Assembly (NCBI GenBank): GCA_964007475.1
Contig: OZ023275.1
Location: 26,683,052 to 26,747,051 of the forward strand
Reading direction: 5' to 3'
DNA: 64,000 nt
Source of the DNA: Hybos culiciformis
Lineage: Eukaryota > Arthropoda > Insecta > Diptera > Hybotidae
Positions 41,425-53,400 of the stretch are shown piece by piece. The stretch's first letter is position 1, and every line of letters begins with the position of its first letter. The translations under genes and the position numbers were made by a program. Under the pieces are notes generated by a model that ran no database searches, was not told where the DNA came from, and saw only the letters and a list, made by a program, of their open reading frames with translations.

Positions 41425-41823
41425 TTAGTGTTTTTTTGAATCGGTTTTTTTACCCATAACCTCTGTTAATTTTGAATTACTGTCAAGCAAGTGTAATTCC
41501 TTTATTCTATTTGGAACATTTTTATATGAAACTAACTCTAAAGAGTCCCGTGCCTGAATTAATAAATCATATTTTTTTTTTAAGTCTAACCGAACTCTTT
41601 TTATATTATCATTGACTCTTTGCGCTGCAGAAATATTTATAAATCTCTTTCCATTCGACAAAGACAGTGATGGACATTTGCTTGAATCTGCTGTATTCGC
41701 AGAACAAATCGACTTCTCGCTTGGTGATTGAACGCTTTGATTCGTTGTTTCTTCATCAATTCTACTTTTCAATTCATTACGTATTTCTTCCAAAAAACTC
41801 TTGAATTTTTGATTTGTTTCCAT
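41425..41823 (-). CDS. Hypothetical protein, 132 residues, orphan
   Basis: A clean ATG-to-stop frame of 132 codons, with an in-frame TAA 6 bp upstream that bounds the start. Composition is unlike chance AT-rich frames: acidic helical N-terminus (residues 1-26), Ser-rich middle (about 29-58), a likely coiled-coil or helical stretch (about 64-102) and a lysine-rich end (MGKKTDSKKH). No signal peptide, membrane segment or zinc motif. I do not recognise the family. It is intronless here and could be a single-exon gene, a retrocopy or part of a transposon. The broken mariner-type transposase remnant ends 160 bp away on the opposite strand, which leaves a mobile-element origin open. No clear AATAAA signal close to the stop. 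Confidence 0.5.
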   Translation of the reverse strand: METNQKFKSFLEEIRNELKSRIDEETTNQSVQSPSEKSICSANTADSSKCPSLSLSNGKRFINISAAQRVNDNIKRVRLDLKKKYDLLIQARDSLELVSYKNVPNRIKELHLLDSNSKLTEVMGKKTDSKKH

Positions 41824-42615
41824 TAATTAATTTTTATTTTAAACGAACATAAAATTTCTTATTATTAATTCAGGCTTTTGACTTTATTTCTCAAAAAATT
41901 TCAAATTTATGAATATTGATAATTAAATCTATGGAAAGGGTAATTGTTTAATTTTTTTCAAACGAGCTCTTCTTAATAGTAAGTTAAAAGTTAGGTTGAA
42001 AAAAAAAATTATTGAAATTTTAAAAAACGTGTACAATTGATTGAACTTTAAAAAATAATAATAGTTCCTTAGACTATAGATTTTGTTCTTTAGTCATAAA
42101 TTGCCATATAAGCTGACTATGAGAAATTAATTGATAAATAATAAAAAGGTTTATAATTGGTGAGATTCCCGATTTATAAAAAAAAAAATTATTTGTTGTT
42201 TTGAATTTTAGAAGCTTCAAGGTATGTTTGCTTTAAAAAAAAGTATTTGTAATAAAAAATAAATATCTGCCGTATATTACAAAATAAATTATTTATAACT
42301 TTTAATATATTCAGCTTCAGCTTTGTTTTTTTTTTTTTAATTTTTTCAGAAAACTTTTACAATTTTATGAAGTTATAAGAATAATAATAATTAATATAAT
42401 ATATTCTAATATTATTTATAGTCTCTGTTAAACTTGACTTTAAATTCAAATAAACAACAACATAAGAAATTGGAATAATTCATAAACTGATGTGAAATAA
42501 AGTTAATATAAGTTATATAAAGGTTAAGAGCACGTACAAGTTTTGAAAGAACTTTTTAAAGTATTTGATAACTATAAAAATAGAAAAAAGAAAATTATAC
42601 AGATAGAAAATTTAT
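41824..42615. other. AT-rich gene-free DNA
   Basis: No gene or bounded element recognised. Confidence 0.5.
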
Positions 42616-42619
42616 AAAA

Positions 42620-44070
42620 AATATGTGTGAGCCTCATCCTCATAAGCTCACGAACGAAGTTTAACTTTTTTATTTACTTGCAAATATTTATTTGGCTACG
42701 GACTCTGGAAGAGGGGGCTAAATTTTTTCTTACGAAATTTGTGTGTAATCATTTATTCTTTTTTACGTACCAAATTTGAATGAAATCGGACGAACTTTAG
42801 AAGTCGCTGGGTAGGATCAATCAATATTTTGTTACAAAATTTATGTGTTTAATCGTTTCCTCTTTTTATTTACCAAATTTGAATAAAATCACACGAATTT
42901 TAGAAGTCCGCCCTAGGGAATGCAAAACCGGTTTTTTGGATCCCGGAAATCCGAAATGCGCCTGTTTTCGAATTTCAAAAAATTCGGAATTCAAAATGCT
43001 AAATTCCGAATTTTTCGAATTTGGTGGAACTTTTACTGGCGGGAATTTTGACCAATTGTTTATTTTTTTTTTATTATTTAGGCATAAAGCATTAAAATTC
43101 ACAAAAATTGAAATCTAAGTAGCTATCGCAAGTCTGCAAATACGTAAAACTTTTTTTCACATTAATCAACATTAACAAAATAAGTTGGAGTTCAGTGATT
43201 TATTTGGAATTCGAAGTGAAATTAAATTTTCCGATCAAGGGGGGCCCCCGAGGAATACTTTTGGAAAATCTCTAATATAACTTATTAACAATGCTGCAGG
43301 AACATTTTCAATAAAAATTCGATTAAAACTCAATGTTAAAACATTGGATACTTTGTGTTTCAAATTTTTATTTTTCCATTCAGTTTATTCACTTTCGGTT
43401 TATTGAAAAGTATAAAATTTTATTTTAATAAAAAATATTTCATAATTTAATTTGTTATAATGTTTTGAACTAAATAAACTAATATTTATGTTAAAGAATA
43501 ATTTAATTTAATTTTTTAATATATTTTAATTTTTATATGAAATTCCGGAATAAACCGAAATCCGGATTTCATTTCAAGACAATTCCAAAAATCCGGAATT
43601 AAATTTTTATTAAAAAAATGCATTCCCTAGTCCGCCCCCCGTGGTGGTCGCTGGGTAGGATCAATCAATTTTTTGTTACGAAATTTACGTGTTTAATCGT
43701 TTCCTCTTTTTATTTACTAAATTTGAATGAAATTCTTTGTTACGAAATTTGTGTGTAATCATTTCCTCTTTTTACGTACCAAATTTGAATGAAATCGGAA
43801 ATAAATTTTTTGTTACGAAATTTGGGTGTAATCAGTTCCTCTCTTTACATACCAAATTTGAATGAAATCGGACGAACTTTTGAAGTGAGCCCTCAGGGGA
43901 GGTCGCTAGGTAGGAGGCCAATCAAATTTGAAAATAGCCTATAACGACCCTCGATCTGAGACAAAGAAATAGTGTAAGTTTGAAAACGATCGGCTGAGCG
44001 GTTTAGGTACCTATTCGGAATAGACAAACAGACAAACAGCGTTCTGTTTCATATGATAGAATTTCACTAA
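42620..44070 (+). repeat. Repeat element with about five tandem ~75-120 bp units
   Basis: Units beginning TTGTTACGAAATTTGTGTG and containing CCAAATTTGAATGAAATCGG start near 42728, 42830, 43674, 43738 and 43812; some also contain GTCGCTGGGTAGGATCAATC. The right end has AAACGATCGGCTGAGCGGTT followed by AGACAAACAGACAAACAG, a tail typical of interspersed repeats in insects. Unit two is split by the hAT element at 42914-43629. The superfamily is unclear. Confidence 0.7.
42914..43629 (+). mobile_element. hAT-type non-autonomous element, 716 bp
   Basis: A perfect 8-bp target duplication GTCCGCCC (42906-42913 and 43630-43637) and an 11-bp perfect inverted terminus TAGGGAATGCA. Subterminal regions hold many CCGGAAT/ATTCCGG-type words. 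Overlapping ORFs at 42843-43118 are not protein genes. It interrupts a unit of the surrounding tandem repeat, so it is younger than that repeat. Confidence 0.92.
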
Positions 44071-44514
44071 TTCGAAAAGAAAATAAAGTAAATAAATATT
44101 AACAACAAAATCAGTTGATCTTTGATTCTGTTATTATACAATTTTTTAATTCTATATATTGTAGTTTTTTTTTTCGTTTTTTGCTTTCCACACATCGTTA
44201 GTATTTTGTTATGTGTGTGTAGTATCGCTATTTTATTTTCGTAAATACATGCTACATGCTACAACGGCTTATATTTCCCTGCTTTTATATTTGTTTTTAC
44301 TTTTTAACATACTACATTCTGTGGTTATTACCCCTCTTTTGCAGCGTTGTGGCTTTTATTTATCATGTCGCAGCACATACTATATTCTGTCTTCTTTTTT
44401 CCCCTATTTTGATCAAAAATTTTTAACAATACCTCGCTAAAGAAGTTAAACTTCAAAAAAAAAATGTAGATATACAAAACTAATGGTGAACCTTTTATAA
44501 TAATAGTAATCAGA
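44071..44514. other. AT-rich DNA with one unsupported ORF
   Basis: A 75-codon plus opening (44213-44440) is hydrophobic and cysteine-containing but unrecognised; it is not called as a gene. Confidence 0.45.
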
Positions 44515-45078
44515 ACTAGGGTTTCTCGTTTCCTGTAAAATTCAAAACCAGGAATTCCGGGACAAAAATTAACATACTCTTGGAATGCGGGATTTTCCGA
44601 ATGAAATTTAAAAAAAAAAAGAGGAAAGTTTTAAAAAGTTTCTTACATTTCTAATTTTTTTTTTGTTTTTCTCATCTTGACCAATACTTCAATACTTTTT
44701 AAATGACGAAGAAAACGGGCAATTTTTTTTTTTTTTCAAATTTAAATAGATTCTAATGAAAATTAGTATGTCTGGTATATGCCAATTAGAGGAACCTAAT
44801 TAATTGTTAATGAATTTTATTAAAAATTGGTATATCTATAAGCAGATATCGATTGAACGAACCTAAAAGTACTTGGACATTGGACTGAAAGGTGTTTCGA
44901 TGCAAATTTGTATATGGAAATCGACTTTGAAAAAATGTATCTTTGGCTATCGAAGCCATGTTAGCCAACAAACTAAATGTTGACTATATACAAATGTTTG
45001 CAAATAAAAAGGTTTTAATCTATATTTAAAAATAATAAAATAAAAAATTATTCCGTCATCCCGTTTGAAAAGCCCTTA
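44515..45078 (+). mobile_element. Possible degenerate hAT-like element
   Basis: The left side reads CTAGGGTTTCTCG with CCAGGAATTCCGGG and GGAATGCGGGATTTTCCG. The right side, inverted, reads AAGGGCTTTTCAAACGGGAT. Termini match only loosely and I see no target duplication, so the borders and even the class are uncertain. Confidence 0.35.
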
Positions 45079-45607
45079 TTTGAGCATTTTAATTTTATTT
45101 TATTCGATTCATAAACAAAAACAAAAAAAAATTATTTCCTACTTTCAGTATTTGATATAATAATAACAAGCTCTTTTGGGTTTTATCTAAAATCACATTT
45201 ACACAAAATTGAAAGTTATTATAATTTTATTACTAAACGTGTTTCAGTTATTAACGAAATTAGAAAATATTGTGCGTGCCTTATTAAATTATTAACCAAA
45301 TAAACTATATTAAACTTTTCTACCATATTAAATAAAATTTTTAATTCATTAACATGCTTTGGTTAAAATTGATGAAAAAATAAATTATGCATATAAGTAG
45401 GTACTCACATTTTTAATTCTAATAATTGTTAAATATATTAAAATAAATATTATGTATGAATTGAAACTAATTTTTATTTCCGATTCTGTTTAATATTGAT
45501 AAAGTCTAATGATCACTTAAAGCTTATTGAGTTTGTAAATTGAATTTTCTTTTATTTTTTCACTTTGTCATTTATTTGTTGACTTTTGAAAAGAAAAGTT
45601 TATAAAA
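45079..45607. other. AT-rich gene-free DNA
   Basis: Nothing recognised. Confidence 0.5.
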
Positions 45608-45615
45608 ATAGAAAC

Positions 45616-45814
45616 CAAAGAGTATGTATATCATACACGATTCAGTCTCATACAAAAAATATAAATTAAAAAAGAAAACAACAGACCTATATAATTTTTA
45701 AAGTTTGTCAGAACAAAATTCTCATTGGGTTGTGATTTTAGATTTTTTGTTTCACTTTTTTAGTTTATATTTTTGTATGGGACTGAATCCTCTCTATGAT
45801 ATACACACTCTTCG
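45616..45814. mobile_element. MITE, 199 bp, hAT-like
   Basis: Long imperfect inverted repeats (about 65 bp each, starting CAAAGAGTATGTATATC / CGAAGAGTGTGTATATC and continuing through GATTCAGTC.CATAC). The flanks ATAGAAAC (45608-45615) and GTAGAAAC (45815-45822) match at 7 of 8 bases, fitting an 8-bp duplication. Confidence 0.78.
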
Positions 45815-46104
45815 GTAGAAACCTAAAAAAAAAAAAACTAAAAGGAAAAATAAAAATTTGCAAAAGTATATCATGAACTTAACAAAAAACATTAATATTT
45901 AAAATCACAGAAAAAAATTTGCTCGTACTAATAACTAAATAATTCGTTAAAATCAACGAAAAATTCGTTATTTTGGCTACAACGAACATTTCGTTGAAAA
46001 AAGCTCGTAGTTCGTTAAAAAAGTTCGTTATACCCCAAAACCAAAAACCTTTCAAATTCTTCAGCAAAAACACCGCAAATACGAAAGAAAAATTTTACTA
46101 GACT

Positions 46105-46357
46105 AAATTTTTTTTTTTATATATTTAATTTTTTATTTATTTCTTTTTTATTTTTTATTTTAATTTTTTTTTTAATTTTTTTTTTATTTTTTTTTTTATT
46201 TTTTTTTTTATTTATTTATTTATTTATTTTTTAATTTTTTTTTTAATTTTTTTTTATTTATTTTTTTTATTTATTAATTTTTTTTATTTATGTTTCTATT
46301 TTTATTATTTATTTTATAAATTTTTTTATTTAATTTTTTTTTAATAATTTTTTTTAT
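46105..46357. repeat. T-rich low-complexity tract (TTTAT-type)
   Basis: About 250 bp of almost pure T with interspersed A on the plus strand. Read on the minus strand it forms a long A-rich tail directly after the tRNA-like core, the order expected of a SINE tail. Confidence 0.8.
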
Positions 46358-46427
46358 GCCCGCTTGTGGCTTCGAACCACTGTCCTAAACATTGCAATCC
46401 ATCAACTCTGCCACTGAGCTATGAACT
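46358..46427 (-). ncRNA. tRNA-derived sequence (SINE head-like), not a working tRNA
   Basis: The minus strand shows A box TAGCTCAGTGG (46411-46421) and an exact B box GGTTCGAAGCC (46368-46378). The D stem GCTC/GAGT forms, and the anticodon loop would read ATTGCAA (anticodon TGC), so tRNA-Ala is the nearest type. The acceptor stem does not pair and the anticodon stem is broken. It is followed by A-rich sequence, as in tRNA-derived SINEs. Confidence 0.7.
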
Positions 46428-46956
46428 AAATTTACGGCAATGTGTAAAATGGAAAATATAAGTTCTGTATGGATTGAAATTTTTGTTTCCCGTATTTAAC
46501 GATAACGAACTTTTTTAACGAGTACTAAAAATGAAAAAAAAGGTTCGTAATAGAAAATAAACGAAATTTACGTTACAAAAACGTATTTATTCATTATTTT
46601 TCGTTATCTTAACGAGAATGTCATTAACGAACTTTTTTGACGTAATGAGTACGAGCAAATTTTTTTCTGTGTATATATTTATTTTTGTTATTGAAAACAA
46701 ATCAATAACGTAAAATTGAAAAAAAAATAAAATAAAATAAATGTCGCAATACGAATACTTAACAAAGTCCATTAATATTTTTATTTTCAATTCTATATTC
46801 AGATTTTCAATATGACAACAAAAAAAAGTTCAATAGTTTTATTTTTTTAAAAAATATATTGAAAGTTTTAAGAGAATTTCAACATAGATTTTCAATAAAA
46901 CTGCGAAGGAAATTTTATTTGTATACTTAAGATATTTAAATTATTTTTAGTTTTAA

Positions 46957-47485
46957 GAGCCCTCAATGTGAAAAATTGCAAAATATTGGTCTTAGTTTGG
47001 CTTTGATTGTAGGGTTACTACAATCTAGACTGAAGTGATTTTTTTATATGTTAGAGAGTATATAACTGGCTCCAGGGTAGGTGAAGCGGATTTTTTTAAT
47101 TTTGAGTTTTTTGGCCCAAATGAGCCTTTAAAAAACTTGAACATATTTGCTTGGATTCTGAAGTAAAGGAAAAAGATAATAAAAAATCTCAGACACAGAA
47201 ATAAAGCTAAAATACCACTCTCCAGGGCTGGTGACGTGAAATTTTGAATTTCTTTAATTTCCTAAACAATTTTTAATTAATTTCATTTATTTTAAGAATT
47301 TTTTTAATTTTTTTGATAAATTGCAGTTTCTGCAGAGAAATAAAATTCAAATATAGTTTTGTGATTTTCTGGTAGAGGTGTTTTGCGTACAATTTTTGTC
47401 GCATTTTTCACGGCCGTTTATTTTCTGTAAAATAAAACAAAAAAAAACTGCAAAAATAGAAAACAGAATTTCACATGGAGGGCTC
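46957..47485 (+). mobile_element. MITE of the TTAA/GAGCCCTC family, 529 bp, complete
   Basis: Flanked by TTAA on both sides (46953-46956, 47486-47489), with short inverted termini GAGCCCTC..GTGAAA / TTCACATGGAGGGCTC. A TTAA duplication suggests a piggyBac-type transposase. It is related to the truncated copy at 10386-10626. Non-coding. Confidence 0.82.
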
Positions 47486-47489
47486 TTAA

Positions 47490-50400
47490 TAGAAGTGCTT
47501 TAAACGCAGCCTCCGTAATAATTTTATTTTTATAGTGAAGTTTTACAAATTTTTATGTTAATTATTTGTTGAAACAGAATAATTAAAAGACATAGAGCTT
47601 ACAGATATATAAAAACAAATTTGATAAGAAACTTAATAGTATATAATGAACAAGCCTTCCGTTTTCCGTATATAATTTTCGAAAAATTAAAATAATCTCA
47701 TATTAGGTTATAAGGAATAAAATTTCAAAAGAGAATTTGATATCTTATTATAGGTATAAAAACGGAAGTCATAAAATTAATTTATTTAACTTATAATCAA
47801 TAATTCAATAAATAAAGTATGATTTTAAAATAATCGATTAATTTTTTGAATTGTTACAATGCAAAAAAAAAAACTTTAAACAGAAACCTCATTTATTAAA
47901 TATAATCAATTCCTTTTTAGCACACCTTTATTAACTAGATTTTAACATAAACACGTATTTATCATCATATTATTTTCCTTCTGTACTTGAAGAATATTTT
48001 CCTGTATTTAAAAGATTTATATCATAATTTTCGTGCCTGAGACTAAATCATTTTATTATTTGGTTGAAAGATTTTTAAAATTCTGTTTATGAAATGAAGG
48101 TATATAGCTTTTGAAAGAATTAATTTTAATTTTTTTTTTGTTGAAATATTAAAAACATTTAATTTAATGCATTAATCGTTTAATCTTACTTGTCTTTTAG
48201 CGCACGTTATCTCACATATCTTTTATAAATTATGAATGACATAATTTTTTAATTTATTTTTCTTTCGTCTTTAAAATAACATACCACGGTGGCGATATAA
48301 GCTTAATTTTTTTTTCTTGAAATGTCAGAACATTTAAAAATGTACAATACGCTTTGATATTATTTTTATATATGTATTCATTAATGTTTTTCGATTTTAG
48401 AAATTTAATAACGACAATTTCTATTAAAATAACATTTTAAAAAATTTGAATATTAATATTGAGGCCTCTTACATGAACAACAGCTTTATAGCTAAAATGT
48501 ACTCGAGTGGATAGACTCAATTGACTCATCAGGATTAAAAGAATAATAATAAAGGCAAGGAACAGAACTCAAATCCTATAGGCATAAAAATAGGCGTGTA
48601 AAAATTTAAGTATCTGAAGAATTCAACAAGTTAGATATAAAATTAAATTTTCATGACGATAAAACATAATTTAGGGGATAATATTTCAGTATGCGTACAA
48701 CTTAGGTATACTTTATTTTATGAAGAAGTTCATGTTTGCTTGTAAACATGCACAGAATTTAAAATATTTTCCATAAAATATATTGTTTTTTTTTTTTTTC
48801 TTCTTCTATAAAATCTCAGAATAAAGAAAATATTTTTAATGTTCTGAACTTTAGAATTGAAAATTTATCTCTTTTTTTTTCGTATACTTATGAAACGCCT
48901 ACATTAAAGATTTTAAGTTTATAAAATGTAAAACACATCACATAAAATGCTTGAAAATTTTATCAATGATTCATTATGTGACCTTCTGCAACACTTTAAG
49001 GATAATATTAACAAAGTTTTTCGTTTTATTTGAAAAAAAAAAAGACAACCAAAAAAAAAAAGTTAACTTATGCTTTACATTTAAATTTAAAAATGATTAA
49101 ATCACTTATGCGGAAATATTTCATAGGGGCTATTGGCTACATTCACACATTAAGCACACATCTAAAAAACTTTCCAAACTTATTAATACAAAAAAAAAAA
49201 AATGTTCAAAATGTATTTGATGCTCTTAAACTATCTTGACAAAAATAGTTAAAAAAAAAAATAATTTATTTCTGTTTTGCCTCAACAAGTTTGCAAACAA
49301 AACAAACATTAAGTGGATAATATTTATGTGCAATTGTACATGTATTATTATGATTAAAAATGAAATTAGAACAAAAGTATATTTATGTGGCCAAATAACG
49401 TAATAACATTGCATTACATAGAATAAAAGATTAAGAAATAAAAGGCATTAAAATAAAACTTGGGCACACACCCATAACTACATATATCATTAATGTTTTT
49501 AACTGGAACGGAAATAAAAAATATTTAATTTTTCAACGTTAATTTAATGCGCTTGGAATTATTTAATGTCTTTAATGTCTTTAATTTATATATATATAAT
49601 AATTAAAACTTATTAAAAAAGGTTTTAAAAACGACACATCAAAATTATGAAATTCCTAAATTGGATTTTCTTCTTTAATAAATAAAATTGGTCAAGCGAA
49701 TCAACTCAGATATGACAGGATTTTGCTCTCATATTATATTAATAAACAATTTTATTCGAAACAAAAGAAAATATTTTCTGCTCTGTTCAAAACTTTTTAT
49801 TTTTTTATTATTCACTCACTATCTTTTTATTTCATTATTACAATATACAAATAATCTACAGCTTACACTATAGTAGTTAAGGAAGTTTAAAAATAACTTT
49901 TGCTTGCATCAGGTACATAAAACATGTTGATGACATTTATTAATTGACACTTTGAATAAATTAATGTTATATAACTAATATAGAACAATCGGCTGACCGT
50001 CAATAATTATAACTGACATACTACAGCGTCAAAATTTTAAATGAATTGTTTGTTTTAAATTCAAATAAAAAAAATTCTAATTTTTTGAAAAATTTATTTA
50101 AAAGAATACATAAATTTTACGACTTTTTCCTTAAAAATATAAAATAACCAGATTTGAGGTAATAAAAAAATTATATTTTTCCATAATAAATCTTCAAAAT
50201 GTTTATTTAAGTATAAAGTATTTATCTACACGAAAGAAAATATTACTCCTTTTTTTTTTTTTTTTCTTAACAACAAACTTTAGATAATGAAATTGAGAAA
50301 AATAAAATAAAAAAATAAAAAGGATCTCAAGGAAAAATATAATAAATCCTTTTAAACAAAAAAATCAGTCTTTATGATTTTTTATTAAAAATTCCTTTCT

Positions 50401-53400
50401 TTGTTAAACGTGATAATAAAATGTTTTAAGAAAGAAAAAAAAAAAAAATTTTGTTTTTTTCCCATTTTCGGCGTTTAAATTTTTTTATTTTTTAAATTAT
50501 ATTTAGAAATTTAAGGAAAATAGATTGCTAGCAAATAAAAATAAAGTCCTTAAAAGAACTAGGGTCAAGCTTTTTTACAGCAAAATTATATAGGACTTAA
50601 AAAAAAAAAATCATGTTTTCCTTTTTATTTTTCTTTATTTATTTTTCTGTTTTGTAAATAAATAAAAAGAAAATTTGAAATAGAAGAAAAATTATTGTCC
50701 AAATATTTTTTTTTTAAAATGTTTATTTTTATTTTATTTTATATATCTAGAAAAAAAACTTGTATTAATTCTTGAGGCAAAATAATATACAAAAAAAAAA
50801 AATCTAGACTATTCTTCACATAAAATTAAATTTTGAATTATTTTTTAGTCTCAAGTTGAAATTGAATAAGTTTAATTAAAATTGAATCGAAATTCGAATA
50901 AATTTTTGGAAAAATCAAACTTTCATATATGTACTATAGAAATTTGATTTTGAATTTTATGAACCATAATATTTGGTTAATTAAAAAATAACGTAAATGC
51001 AATTTTCATTTGCCATATCGTGATTTACTAGAAAACAAAATAATTAAAATCGGTTCATCAATGCTGTCATGGTCATTGCTCAGCTATAAAATTTTATATT
51101 ATATATACGAACAGTCCGAATAAAGATTTTGTGCATCAAAAAACAGATACATCGTAAAATAAAAATATATGTTCAGATAAGGATAAATCATAGCTGAAAC
51201 TAGTGTGGTTTTGATTTCTGTCATAAAAAAAATCTTTAGTTGTAACACCAATTTAAAGTTACACTATTTGGTAAAACTGCAAAATAAAAGCTGTAAGAGA
51301 GAAATCAAATATATTTGTAATAAATCACTGTAGATGAAGTTGTTAGTTTATTATTTAGTATTATTTCTGAAGGGCTTAGCTCAAAAAAAACTATAAAATT
51401 TTGTAGTTTTATTTTTATAACCAAACATATTTATATATTTATATATTTTTATAACCAAACATATTTATATCAAAAAAAAAAAAAATAAATTTTGTATAGA
51501 AACAAAACTATAATTAATACTTCATAATAATTATTCTTAGCTGTAACCTTACTACTCTACAACTCTAAAACATTATGAAAGAAATTAAAAACTTATTCAA
51601 ATAAATAAAATTTAAATTATTATTATTACTATGAATCTGATTACATTATAAATGTAGATTGTTGACTTTATAGAAAGAAGATAATTTATGAATTTCAATG
51701 TGTAATCGTGTAATCTATGTTTATTAATTACAAACGAATTCACAAATTTTATAATAATAATTTATATTTACATAATTATACAGAACGTGTATTGTATATT
51801 ATGTATACATTTATTACTTGTGAATATTTTATGTACTTACTTAATTTGAAAAATTTTTTTTTTTAAATAATTCATTCGGTTCATGCTGAAGGCCATATAA
51901 TTTAAAAAAATAAAATAAAACTATATTAAAAAATGGATAGTTGTTTGTGATTGGTTCTGGAAAAATTATTTGAAAAAAAAAAAATAAATAAATAATCATG
52001 TGTCTAAAAAGGGATACAAAAAAAAGATATAAGGAAAATTTTTCTTAAGTTCTGTGGTCGGTCAGAAATTAAAAAAGAATAAAAGAATTGTTTTTCCGTA
52101 AATTTTGGTTGAACGATTTAGTAATATTTTAATAATATTTTCTTTGATGTTTATTGTAATGTATAATAATAATATTGATTTTTTTTTTTTTTGGGTTTCT
52201 GTTAAAATAAAAATAATTTTCTCTAATTAAACTCTTTATTCGAAAAATGTAATATAAAATATTAAATTAGAAAGAAAATGTTGTAAAAATAGAAATAAAT
52301 ATGCTACTAACAGAATAAAATAAACTTACATTTACATGAAAAAATTTAAAAATAATAATCAAATTATTTTAGAAATTAATTTTTTTTTAATAAATACGCA
52401 TTCACTTTAATGTTTTTATTAGAGAAAAATAACATTAGTGTTAAATTTAAATTTTTTAATTACAAAGTTAGTGTAAAATAAATCTAATTATAAGATCCTT
52501 TTAAAATAACAGAAAAAAATTATAATCCTTTCTTTCCATTATCATACACTAAGTATAAGGTTAGATTGAACAAAAATATTTAGTTAACAAAAATTAATTT
52601 AAATGAAATTATTGTTAATGTTTGCAATGACAAACAACTATATATTATATTTATAAATTGATATAAAACTATATTTCATTGACGGTCTATCAAATCACTG
52701 AAAACGTTACAATAAATCATATTACTGCTAAAATGACAGAAATTATTTAAATATTTATTTTCAATCAAGCTACTACTACTTTGCTTAACGAACCAGAATA
52801 AATAAAAAAAAATATTAACTTTATAAATTTTTTTTTTATTATTTTTTCCTTATTCCTTTTAATCACTGCAATGTCTTCTTAATAAACATTTTCCTTTTTT
52901 CTTGTTTTCTTGTTTTTTTTTTTTTTTTCTTAACAAACTTTCAGTTCTACATAAAATATTAAATATCCTTCTATTTAAAGAAAAATAGGAAAATTTAAAA
53001 TAATTTCTTTTCTTTTCTTCCAACATAATATTTCTAATTTACAATTTTAAACATCTGGTTAACCCTATAACTATTAACTAATTGTCATTATAATTTGAGC
53101 TTATTATTTTGGGGAAAAGAAATTTTTGAAAATCAACCCACTTTTAAATATAAATGGATTTCTATAACAAAAAAAAAAATAATTGAAAAATTTTTCTATA
53201 AATTCTATGGTGAGGAAAAAATAAAAAAAAAATATTCACAATAAACATAAAATTTCAATTTTGCCTATAAACACTTATAAACTTTTTAGGAAAACTGTTC
53301 CACATCATTGTACATCTTTAACAATCCGTAAATATAATTCAAATTATTGACAAGTGACGCAAATAATCTGTGAAGAATACAACAAAAAAAAAAAAACAAA

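Larger units (their letters stand above)
45906..46671 (-). mobile_element. CACAG-ended element B with a tRNA-like core, 766 bp
   Basis: Perfect 24-bp inverted repeats (45906-45929 / 46648-46671) start CACAGAAAAAAATTTGC. Both flanks are dense with TTCGTTA/TAACGAA words in both orientations (about 5-8 per side). The middle has a long T-rich tract (46105-46357) and a tRNA-like sequence on the minus strand (46358-46427). No convincing target duplication: AT on the left, TA on the right. No coding capacity. Confidence 0.85.

Noticed and set aside
44213..44440. 75-codon hydrophobic cysteine-containing ORF
   Set aside because: No family recognised and no supporting signals; T-rich DNA readily produces such frames.
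46358..46427. Functional tRNA-Ala gene
   Set aside because: A and B boxes are good, but the acceptor and anticodon stems do not pair, and the sequence lies in a transposable element before an A-rich tail.
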